Shown here one piece after another: positions 44,794 to 52,000 of a DNA stretch of 52,809 nucleotides. How positions within the stretch are numbered: the stretch's first letter is position 1; each line of letters starts with the position of its first letter. Location of the stretch: positions 1 to 52,809 of the forward strand of contig JACQQF010000069.1 of assembly GCA_016207095.1 (NCBI GenBank), in the 5' to 3' direction. The DNA is from Candidatus Methylomirabilota bacterium (GTDB taxonomy: Bacteria > Methylomirabilota > Methylomirabilia > Methylomirabilales > Methylomirabilaceae). A model generated the notes under the pieces. The model made no database searches. It was not told the origin of the DNA and was given only the letters and a program-made list of their open reading frames with translations. The position numbers and the translations under genes were made by a program.

Positions 44794-45986
44794 CAACGTT
44801 CTTCTTTATTCCCTTGTTTGCTGCGGACCTGCCCTCCATCGATCCGGGTACGGAGTAGCAGGTCCAAGGGCCATGGAATCTCCGCCCAGACACGGTCAGC
44901 AAACGATCTGTAGCTCTCTTCCCCCATCAATACCTTTCTGTAGAAATCGATTGCCCCGGGGCGACGCTTCAGCGCCTTGAACCACAGCCAGGGTAGCCGA
45001 TAGGCCAGGCGGCTGAGTCCGCCGGCCGCCTCCAGTTCCGGCGTGATCTCGGCCGAGATCGCCGTTTGATACCGCGCGAGGTCACCGCCATTTCGCTCGG
45101 CGCTGAGGATCGCCCTGGCCGCCAGTTGTCCGCTCAGGATCGCGTAGTAGATCCCCTCTCCAAGAAACGGATCGACGAGGGCGGCCGCATCACCCGTGAG
45201 CAGTGCGCGACCGTGATACAGCGGCGCTGAATCGCCGGCATGAAGTGGGATGAGCGCCCCGTGGGTTCGAGCTGGACTCCGGTTGCCAAAGCCGCCCGCC
45301 CCCAGGAAGGCCTCCAGACAATGAGAAGCGTTCTTCGCAGCCGTGCGGCCGACCATGGCGCCGACCGAGGCAACGTCTCGCTTCGGAAAGGCCCAGCAGT
45401 AGCCGCCGGAGGCATGGCCAAGCTCGATCACCACGCGGCCTTTGAGCGCAGCTTCAGCAACACTCGTCAATGGAAGATCTGCATCCACGCCGACAGCTCG
45501 TGCCTTTCGGCGAGCCGGGAAGAGATCCCTCGCCACAACCCCGCAGGCGCCATCCGCTCCGACCAAAAAGTCGCCGGTCTCCATCTTGCCGCTGACGTCG
45601 ACCTCGACTCGGCTGTCCACTTGCCTCACAGCCCGAACCGTCCCTCCATCACGGAGCTCGGCGCCAGCCGCAGCCGCACTCAGGCAGAGCGCCTGATCGA
45701 ACCGATCGCGCCAAACCATGTAGGCCACCGGCACCGCGAATGCCGCCTCGATCGGCTCGCGACCACGGTAGGTGAACGTCAGGCCCGTGATCCGCTCTTC
45801 GATGAGGCCAGCCGGGTCGATGTCGAGCAGCTTCTCCACGCGCCGAGACAGACATCCGCCGCAGGCCTTGTAGCGAGGCAGCCGCCGTCGCTCCAGCAGG
45901 AGCACCCTCGCGCCTGCCTTCGCCAGCCCACGGGCAGCCGTCGCCCCGGCCGGTCCGCCTCCTACCACGATCACATCGTATCGCAA
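44793..45986 (-). CDS. Geranylgeranyl reductase family FAD-dependent oxidoreductase
   Basis: This 397-residue flavoprotein has the dinucleotide motif [30 protein letters not shown], the GGR-type [14 protein letters not shown] and [14 protein letters not shown], and the second FAD motif [25 protein letters not shown]. The family reduces isoprenoid double bonds or acts as a general oxidoreductase. The frame starts at TTG 45986, with GGAGAGG five bases upstream. It lies between csoR and copA, so a metal-linked or membrane-lipid role under copper control is possible but unproven. Confidence 0.86.
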   Translation of the reverse strand: MRYDVIVVGGGPAGATAARGLAKAGARVLLLERRRLPRYKACGGCLSRRVEKLLDIDPAGLIEERITGLTFTYRGREPIEAAFAVPVAYMVWRDRFDQALCLSAAAAGAELRDGGTVRAVRQVDSRVEVDVSGKMETGDFLVGADGACGVVARDLFPARRKARAVGVDADLPLTSVAEAALKGRVVIELGHASGGYCWAFPKRDVASVGAMVGRTAAKNASHCLEAFLGAGGFGNRSPARTHGALIPLHAGDSAPLYHGRALLTGDAAALVDPFLGEGIYYAILSGQLAARAILSAERNGGDLARYQTAISAEITPELEAAGGLSRLAYRLPWLWFKALKRRPGAIDFYRKVLMGEESYRSFADRVWAEIPWPLDLLLRTRIDGGQVRSKQGNKEER

Positions 45987-46011
45987 TGAACCTCTCCGCT
46001 GCGTATGAGCG

Positions 46012-46133
46012 GTCAGCCGTCAGCAATCAGCCGTCAACACGAGATGCAAGCCCATGGACGCACCGCCGGTGCATGAGGTATTGCTCCTTCCCTGTTGGTT
46101 TCTGCTGAAAGCTGAGGGCTGATACCTGAGTGC
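46012..46133. repeat. Facing heptamer arrays (TCAGCCG type)
   Basis: Left arm (46015-46038): TCAGCCG, TCAGCAA, TCAGCCG, TCA. Right arm (about 46106-46127): GCTGAAA, GCTGAGG, GCTGATA, the reverse complement of the same unit family. About 70 bp separate the arms. They lie between the csoR and reductase genes and could fold in the transcript. Confidence 0.75.
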
Positions 46134-46144
46134 TTTCAATCGCC

Positions 46145-46423
46145 CTACTTCGTGTATCGCGAGAAAACCTCGAGGAGCTCCTCGATCTTCTTCTGGCGAT
46201 CCCCAGCACGCCCGGAGGCCATCGCGTCGGCCACGCACGACTCGATGTGACGTCCCAGGAGGATCTTGCGCACCTGTTCCAGGGCGCCCTGGATGGCGGA
46301 GATTTGCAGGAGGATATCCACGCAGTACTTCTCCTCGTCCACCATCCGCTGCACCCCCTGCACCTGGCCTTCGATCCGATTGAGGCGGGCCATCGCCTTT
46401 CGCTTCGTCTCCTCGTTGATCAC
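46145..46423 (-). CDS. csoR: CsoR-family copper-sensing transcriptional repressor
   Basis: The 92-residue all-helical protein has LNRIEGQVQGVQRMVDEEKYCVDILLQISAI. The Cu+-binding triad sits at Cys34, His59 and Cys63, equivalent to Cys36, His61 and Cys65 of M. tuberculosis CsoR. GTG at 46423 has GGGAGG seven bases upstream and lies downstream of the promoter; earlier in-frame ATGs fall in the operator. It heads an apparent unit with the flavoprotein, copA, the CYCGC gene and the YHS gene. Confidence 0.93.
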   Translation of the reverse strand: MINEETKRKAMARLNRIEGQVQGVQRMVDEEKYCVDILLQISAIQGALEQVRKILLGRHIESCVADAMASGRAGDRQKKIEELLEVFSRYTK

Positions 46424-46451
46424 CGCCCATCCTCCCTCAGCGCCGCTCATC

Positions 46452-46502
46452 GACATATACCATACTAGGGTACAGTATAAATACCACAACCCGGCCTGTC
46501 AA
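46452..46502 (-). promoter_or_regulatory. csoR promoter with overlapping CsoR-type operator
   Basis: On the minus strand TTGACA (46502-46497) and TATACT (46479-46474) are separated by 17 bases. Immediately downstream, about 46455-46475, is the imperfect palindrome TACCATACTAGGGTA flanked by ATA/TAT, which resembles known CsoR operators (TACCC..GGGTA cores). CsoR bound here would block transcription until Cu+ releases it. Confidence 0.78.
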
Positions 46503-46512
46503 GGCTTAACGG

Positions 46513-46605
46513 CTAGGACTGGCGCGACCCGGCCATCTGCGCGAAGAAAATCTCCGCCCGCTTGCGGATCTCTTGCAGGGTCAGGTCCTCCCTGTGTGTC
46601 GCCAT
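46513..46605 (-). CDS. Possible 30-residue small protein
   Basis: A short frame starts at the ATG at 46605 (MATHREDLTLQEIRKRAEIF...) and ends at 46513. It would be a charged amphipathic helix. The ribosome site (GGGG directly upstream) is weak, and I do not recognise a family. It could instead be untranslated 3' sequence of the kelch gene. Confidence 0.25.
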   Translation of the reverse strand: MATHREDLTLQEIRKRAEIFFAQMAGSRQS

Positions 46606-46637
46606 CCCCCATTCATGGCCGAGCAGATTGACCTCTT

Positions 46638-47597
46638 TTATGAGCCAGGGTCGAAGACCTCGTTCAGGTTGCTTCTGGAGGCGCCGGGTTTGACGCCGCC
46701 CCCGATGACGAAGATCTTCCCGCCGACCGCCGCCGCGCCGAGGCCGTGTCGCGCCGTCGGCATCGCCGCCATGGCGGTCCAACGGTCTGTGGCCGGATCG
46801 TAGGCTTCATTCTGCGCAAAGGTCCCCGCCGATTCCTCGCCGCCGAAGACGAACAGCCGCCTACCAAGGGCGATCGCGGCAATGCCGCCCCTGGCCGTCG
46901 GCATCGGCCGCCTCGCTTCCCAGCGATCGGTCGCGGGATCGTAGACCTCCGTGGCGGCCAGATTCCGACTCATCAATCCGACGCGGCCACCAACGACATA
47001 GACCTTCCCGCCAAGTCCCGCGGCGGCCAGATGATCCCGGCCCGTCGGCATCGGTGCCCGCGATCGCCAGGAATCGGCCACCGGATCGTACTCCTCATTG
47101 GTCGTGAAGACCTGCCCGTCCTTGCCTCCGACGGCGTAGAGTTTCCCGTTCACGATCGCGACAGCCAATCCCCCGCGCGGTGTCGGCATCGCGCGCCTCG
47201 GCTCCCACCGATCGACCCCGGGATCGTAGCGCCAGACAGTCGCCATCGGCTTCCAGGGCCAAAGGTCCCGATACCCACCGACGACATAGAGCTTGCCGTC
47301 GAGGGCAGCGGCGGCGGTATGATGAAGCGCTTCGGGAAGCGGCGCTCGATCCCGCCACAGGTCACGGACTGGGTCATACTCCTGGACGGCATTGGTCACG
47401 CCACCGGCGAAGAACATCTTAAAACCGCCGATCACATAGATCCTTCCGGCGAGGGCTGCTGCTGCCACTTCGGTTCGTTCGATCGGCATCGGCGCGGCGG
47501 CACGCCAGCTCCCGAAGCGAGCGGCAGATGCGCCAAGACCGGCAACGAGGCAGGCAGTGCCAACAGCCATCGCCAGGCATACTGTTCGAGGATTCAT
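46638..47597 (-). CDS. Exported kelch-repeat beta-propeller protein
   Basis: A signal peptide (CLAMAVGTACLVAGLGASA) precedes six kelch repeats of about 47 residues, each with a pattern such as IYVIGG ... EYDPVRDLWRDRAPLP. The repeats are highly regular (YVVGG, YAVGG, YVVGG, FVFGG, FVIGG), enough for one propeller. The likely role is protein or glycan binding outside the cytoplasm; no catalytic residues are evident. AGGGGGG lies four bases before the ATG. It is divergent from the hydrolase gene. Confidence 0.85.
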   Translation of the reverse strand: MNPRTVCLAMAVGTACLVAGLGASAARFGSWRAAAPMPIERTEVAAAALAGRIYVIGGFKMFFAGGVTNAVQEYDPVRDLWRDRAPLPEALHHTAAAALDGKLYVVGGYRDLWPWKPMATVWRYDPGVDRWEPRRAMPTPRGGLAVAIVNGKLYAVGGKDGQVFTTNEEYDPVADSWRSRAPMPTGRDHLAAAGLGGKVYVVGGRVGLMSRNLAATEVYDPATDRWEARRPMPTARGGIAAIALGRRLFVFGGEESAGTFAQNEAYDPATDRWTAMAAMPTARHGLGAAAVGGKIFVIGGGVKPGASRSNLNEVFDPGS

Positions 47598-47616
47598 CCG
47601 TCCCCCCTCAGAGTGA

Positions 47617-47646
47617 TTGACACGTCCGACCCCACGCTCTTACAAT
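47617..47646 (+). promoter_or_regulatory. Promoter of the hydrolase gene, apparently leaderless
   Basis: TTGACA (47617-47622) and TACAAT (47641-47646) are 18 bases apart. Only six bases separate the -10 from the ATG at 47653, so transcription should start at or within a base or two of the start codon. No Shine-Dalgarno sequence is present. Confidence 0.65.
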
Positions 47647-47652
47647 CGCTTC

Positions 47653-48447
47653 ATGGCAAAGGTGCGAGTCGGCCAGATCGAGATCTTTTACCGTGAAGAT
47701 GGCCACGGCGATCATGTCGTCTGGATCCAAGGGCTCGGCCTGGACCACCGCGGCTGGGCCTTGCAGACCCCACTCTTCAGCCAGCACTTCTGTTGCCTGA
47801 CTTTCGACAATCGAGATGCGGGCCAGACCGGCCGGTCACCAGGCCCCTATACCATCAAGACCATGGCCGACGACACCATCGGGCTGATGGACGCTCTCGC
47901 CATCAAGCATGCCCACATCGTCGGCCTCTCGATGGGCGGCGCCATCGCCCAGGAGCTGGCCATCCACTACCCTGCTCGTGTGAGGCGGCTGGTTCTGGTG
48001 GCCACCTACACGTCCGGCGATCCGCGAGGGACCGCCCTCTTGAACTCGTTCGTGCAGATGCGCGCCCGCTTCACCAGGGAGGAATACCTGCGCGCCATCA
48101 GTCCGTGGCTCTTCAGTTACCAGGATTACCTCATCCCTGGACTGGTCGAGTCAGCCATCAAGAAAGGAATGGAAGATCCCTATTTTCTCCCGCCAAGGGT
48201 CTATGCCCGCCAGGTCGAAGCTGCGACCAGTCACGTCACCGAAGATCGCCTGAAACGGATCAAGGCCCCGACCCTGATCGTGGCCGGTGAGGACGATCTG
48301 CTGACCCCGATGCGCTTCGCCAGAACCCTTCACGAGGCGATTCCGGGCGCCAGACTTGCAGTGATCCAGGGCACAGGTCACGGGCTGATCTGGAGCCGCG
48401 CCGAGGAGTTAAACGCCCTCCTCCTGTCCTTCCTGAAGGAGGCGTAA
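47653..48447 (+). CDS. Alpha/beta hydrolase
   Basis: The 264-residue protein has an oxyanion-loop block VVWIQGLGLDHRGW, the nucleophile elbow GLSMGG, the acid in GEDDLLTP, and the catalytic histidine in GTGHGLIW. It resembles 3-oxoadipate enol-lactonase and other small esterase-type hydrolases, but the substrate cannot be inferred. ATG at 47653 is preferred; the frame extends to 47617, but that region is the promoter. Confidence 0.88.
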   Translation: MAKVRVGQIEIFYREDGHGDHVVWIQGLGLDHRGWALQTPLFSQHFCCLTFDNRDAGQTGRSPGPYTIKTMADDTIGLMDALAIKHAHIVGLSMGGAIAQELAIHYPARVRRLVLVATYTSGDPRGTALLNSFVQMRARFTREEYLRAISPWLFSYQDYLIPGLVESAIKKGMEDPYFLPPRVYARQVEAATSHVTEDRLKRIKAPTLIVAGEDDLLTPMRFARTLHEAIPGARLAVIQGTGHGLIWSRAEELNALLLSFLKEA

Positions 48448-48502
48448 GCCTCACCTCCCACCCGCCTGTCACCAATCTGCTCTGCGCTCCGGTCTGCACC
48501 GC

Positions 48503-49669
48503 TCACGACCCAGCATAGGCCATCGTCTCCAGGATCCTGATCCGCTCGGCCATTGGGGGGTGGGTGGCCAGGAGATCCGCCCAGAACCCTTTACCGTCAT
48601 CCAAACGATGGTGCAGCGGATCGCAAATGCAGAGCGGCGCCGTTCCGCGGCTGATGCTCCGTGTAGGGGCCGTGGCCTCCTGGAGCTTCCGCAGGGCGCT
48701 CGCCAGTCCCATAGGGTTTCGGGTCAGCTCGGCACCTGAAGCATCGGCGAGATACTCACGGCTCCGCGAGATCGACATGGCGATCAGTTGACCGAGGAGG
48801 GGAGCCAGCACAACCAGGACGATCCACAGAATGAACAACACGATCTGGCCCGCCCCCCCGCCCTTTCTGTCACTCGAATCGCGCACCCGCCATGATCCGC
48901 TCCGCGCGCTCCAATCGTGCAGCAGAAGCATGGTTCCAAGGAGGGCCGCCGTCACGGTCATCGTCCGGGTATCATAGTTTCGGATGTGAGACATCTCATG
49001 GGCGATCACCCCCTGCAGTTCCTCCCGGCCCATCATCTCCAGGAGGCCTTGGGTCACCGCGATGGAGGCGTGGGCCGGGTCGCGACCGGTGGCGAACGCG
49101 TTCGGATCGGGATCCTGCACGACGTAGACCCTCGGCTTCGGAAGGCCGGAGGCGATCGCCATCTCCTCCACGACGTTGTCGAGTTGCCGGGATTTCAAGT
49201 CGGTCGTGGCAAGCGGGACGGCCCGGGAGGAAGCGAGGACCAACGTATCACCGTTTCTGTAGCCGAGCCAGGCCGTCAGCGTCCCCACTCCAAGGGCCGC
49301 GACGGTTGCCACTGGAAAGGCGACCTGCCTCGAGGGTCGGGCCCGGGAAGGCTCGAATGGGCTGCCGTCCCAGAGGGGTATCGAGAAGCCGGAGCCGATG
49401 ACGAACCGATCGACTCCATAGCCCAGAAGGATCACGAGCAGCATGAAGAGACCGATCACGAAGGCCGTCTTCCACCGGTTTCTGGCCTGCTGGTCGTACA
49501 GGTTCAGCGGCCGGACAAGCCGCGAGGGGCGGGTCGCCGTGGCTGGTCCAGAGAAGCCGGGGGTGGATACGATGGACGCGACAGGCTGGCGGGGGGTCGG
49601 CGACAGGGCTCCGCACTGTTTGCAGCGAGGAGCATCAAACTGGACGAACCCGCACGAAGGACAGCGCAT
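48503..49669 (-). CDS. M48 (HtpX-like) membrane zinc metalloprotease with N-terminal zinc ribbon
   Basis: The N-terminus is a zinc ribbon (MRCPSCGFVQFDAPRCKQCG). Two membrane segments follow, then the M48 domain with HEMSH near residue 224 and the glutamate ligand in SREYLADASGAEL, with two further membrane segments between them. The C-terminal THPPMAERIRILETM is typical of HtpX-like proteases that degrade misfolded membrane proteins. The zinc ribbon is an addition not present in classical HtpX. It lies directly downstream of lemA, a frequent pairing. Confidence 0.9.
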   Translation of the reverse strand: MRCPSCGFVQFDAPRCKQCGALSPTPRQPVASIVSTPGFSGPATATRPSRLVRPLNLYDQQARNRWKTAFVIGLFMLLVILLGYGVDRFVIGSGFSIPLWDGSPFEPSRARPSRQVAFPVATVAALGVGTLTAWLGYRNGDTLVLASSRAVPLATTDLKSRQLDNVVEEMAIASGLPKPRVYVVQDPDPNAFATGRDPAHASIAVTQGLLEMMGREELQGVIAHEMSHIRNYDTRTMTVTAALLGTMLLLHDWSARSGSWRVRDSSDRKGGGAGQIVLFILWIVLVVLAPLLGQLIAMSISRSREYLADASGAELTRNPMGLASALRKLQEATAPTRSISRGTAPLCICDPLHHRLDDGKGFWADLLATHPPMAERIRILETMAYAGS

Positions 49670-49691
49670 CGTCCCGCCTCACCTCCGGCAC

Positions 49692-50249
49692 TCAGTTCAG
49701 CGAGAGATCCACGCGGGGGGAGGCCTTCTCAGCCTCCTCGATTCGAAAGTAGTCGGCAAGGGCGAAGCCCATCCCGGCCGCCATCAGATTCGTAGGGAAG
49801 ACTTGCTGCTTGATGTTATACCGGGCCACGAGATCATTGTAGAGCTGGCGGGCGAAGCCGATCCGATTTTCGGTGCTGGTCAGCTCCTCCTGAAGCTGAA
49901 GGACATTGTGGCTCGACTTGAGGTCCGGGTAGTTCTCCATCAGCGCGAACAGCCGCGAGAGCGCCTGGCCGAGCTGTCCCTCAGCCGCCGCGGCCTCTTG
50001 GGCCCCCTTCGCGGAAACCGCGCGGTTGCGCGCGCCGATGACCCGTTCGAGGGTGTCGCGTTCGAACTGCATTGCGCCTTTCACGGCATTCACCAGATTG
50101 GGGATCAGGTCATGGCGGCGCTTGAGCTGGACATCGATCTGCTGCCAGGCGTTCTGGACCTGATTCTTCAGGCTGATCAGCCCGTTATACATCACAACCA
50201 GCCATACCAGAATGAGGACGACAATGCCGAGGGTGAGATAAAAGGCCAT
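49692..50249 (-). CDS. LemA family protein
   Basis: A 185-residue protein with one N-terminal membrane segment (LGIVVLILVWLVVMYNGLI) and the LemA helical domain (LKNQVQNAWQQIDVQLKRRHDLIPNLVNAVKGAM, later NRIGFARQLYNDLVARYNI). LemA proteins commonly occur next to HtpX-like proteases, as here. A strong AGGAGG precedes the ATG. Confidence 0.93.
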   Translation of the reverse strand: MAFYLTLGIVVLILVWLVVMYNGLISLKNQVQNAWQQIDVQLKRRHDLIPNLVNAVKGAMQFERDTLERVIGARNRAVSAKGAQEAAAAEGQLGQALSRLFALMENYPDLKSSHNVLQLQEELTSTENRIGFARQLYNDLVARYNIKQQVFPTNLMAAGMGFALADYFRIEEAEKASPRVDLSLN

Positions 50250-50384
50250 GCCTGCCTCCTTTCAGACGTGATGCCTCCCAACCGCCGCCCGAGGTGCCAT
50301 CGCGCAGGATCCCTTCTTTTCTATCATTGATACTCCCGCCGGTCAATGACGATCATCCGGTCGGGCCAGCGGGCCGGATTGGTT

Positions 50385-50413
50385 TTGAAACCCGCCGGCC
50401 GTTATGCTACAGT
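50385..50413 (+). promoter_or_regulatory. Possible promoter of the second M16 pair
   Basis: TTGAAA (50385-50390) and TACAGT (50408-50413) are spaced by 17 bases, 42 bp before the M16 start at 50455. Both hexamers deviate from consensus, so support is moderate. Confidence 0.4.
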
Positions 50414-50454
50414 GTCACCCGCTCTCTATCAGCGAGAGGATGAGGGTCTGACCG

Positions 50455-51981
50455 ATGCGAACACGATGGCTTTCTCTCATAGTGTCGGCACTGCTGTCCA
50501 CCCTGATCGCTTACAGTGTCAGGGCGCAGGAGATCTCCCTCGACGTCAGGGAACATACCCTGAAGAACGGGATGAAGGTTTTGATCCTGCCACGAAGGAA
50601 CTCCTCCACCTTCTCCGCCTACCTGCGCTTCAAGACGGGCAGTGTCCATGAACAGGCCGGCAAGACCGGACTTTCCCACATGCTGGAGCACATGATGTTC
50701 ATGGGGACTCGGTCGATCGGGACCCTGGACGCCAAGGAGGAGGAGGCGATCCTCGAGAAGCTTGATCAGCTCCACCGCAAGATCTCGGAACTGCGCGAGT
50801 TGGAACGCTCTCCCTTCCAGCCGCCTGCCCTGAGCCCGGTCGAAGGGAAGGACCCCAGTCGACTCATGGCGTTAGAGAAGGAGATCGCCGCGGCAACCGC
50901 GGCCCACAAGCAGCTCATCATTCCCAACGAGTTCTGGGAGATCTACCGCCGCCACGGCGCCGTCGGCCTCAACGCCTCGACCTCAAGGGATGGAACACAA
51001 TACTATGTGAACCTTCCCAGCAATCGCCTGGAGCTGTGGACAATCCTGGAATCCGACCGGATGAAGAATCCGGTCTTCCGGGAGTTTTACACCGAGCGCG
51101 AGGTTGTGAAAGAGGAGAGGCGACAGCGCTACGAGGCGAACCCAGCGGGCGCCCTCTCGGAGGCGCTGATCGCACTGGCCTTTGCCGCCCACCCGTACCG
51201 TAACCCGATCATCGGCTGGCCCAGCGACATCGATCGTCTCCTCCGCCCCGACGCCCTCCGCCACTTCAAGACCTTCTACGCTCCCAACAATGCGGTCCTG
51301 GTCCTCGTCGGCGACCTCGATCCGGAACAGACGATCCGGATCATGGAGGAGCAATTCGGCTCGATTCCGCCGCAGCCGCTCCCCGAGCTCCACATCACGC
51401 AGGAGCCGCCACAACGCGGGGAGCGACGTGCGTCGGTCCGATTTGACGCCCAGCCCCGCTTCATGATCGGCTACCACATCCCAGCCATGGGCCACCCCGA
51501 CCATCACGCGCTGCAGGTCGCCGCCGCCATCATGGGGAGGGGTAGAACGAGCCGATTCTACCGGAGCCTCATCGATGGCAAACGTCTGGCCGCCTCAATC
51601 GATGTCTCTGTGAGCCCGCTCCGGGACCCTGGGCTTCTCACCGTCTCGGCCACTCCTCGCGCGCCCCACACGCCAGAGGAACTGGAGAAGGAGATCGGCG
51701 CCGAGATCGAGCGATTGAAAGGGGCGGCCGTCACCGATCAGGAACTCCTGCGGGTCCGGAACCAGTTGGAGGCTGACTTGGTCCGGTCGTTGCGCTCCAA
51801 CGCCTCTCTGGCAGCCGAGCTTGGTAGCTCACAGGCGATGGCGGGTGACTGGCGGTACCTGCTGGAGTCTCGCAAGCGGCTGAAGGCGGTGACGGCCGAG
51901 GACGTGCAGCGGGCAGTGACACGCTACCTCACTACAGACAACCGCACCGTCGCCATATTGCTTCCCACAAAACCGCGATGA
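50455..51981 (+). CDS. M16 family zinc metallopeptidase (catalytic, second pair)
   Basis: A signal peptide (SLIVSALLSTLIAYSVRA) is followed by the zinc motif HMLEHMMFMGT near residue 75 and the family blocks AAHPYRNPIIGWPSD and FMIGYHIPAMGHPDHHALQVAA. Between the zinc motif and its distal glutamate, an insert of about 60 helical residues contains the sequence PPALSPVEGK, the translation of a palindromic repeat at 50828-50847. At 508 residues it is longer than the other catalytic M16 protein (up to 465). It is followed by a second M16 gene in the same direction. Confidence 0.92.
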   Translation: MRTRWLSLIVSALLSTLIAYSVRAQEISLDVREHTLKNGMKVLILPRRNSSTFSAYLRFKTGSVHEQAGKTGLSHMLEHMMFMGTRSIGTLDAKEEEAILEKLDQLHRKISELRELERSPFQPPALSPVEGKDPSRLMALEKEIAAATAAHKQLIIPNEFWEIYRRHGAVGLNASTSRDGTQYYVNLPSNRLELWTILESDRMKNPVFREFYTEREVVKEERRQRYEANPAGALSEALIALAFAAHPYRNPIIGWPSDIDRLLRPDALRHFKTFYAPNNAVLVLVGDLDPEQTIRIMEEQFGSIPPQPLPELHITQEPPQRGERRASVRFDAQPRFMIGYHIPAMGHPDHHALQVAAAIMGRGRTSRFYRSLIDGKRLAASIDVSVSPLRDPGLLTVSATPRAPHTPEELEKEIGAEIERLKGAAVTDQELLRVRNQLEADLVRSLRSNASLAAELGSSQAMAGDWRYLLESRKRLKAVTAEDVQRAVTRYLTTDNRTVAILLPTKPR

Positions 51982-52000
51982 GCTCTTGACGGAGATACGA

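Noticed and set aside
46020-46209. Short minus-strand frames between csoR and the flavoprotein gene
   Set aside because: They mostly read the TCAGCCG arrays or overlap csoR out of frame and show no family pattern.
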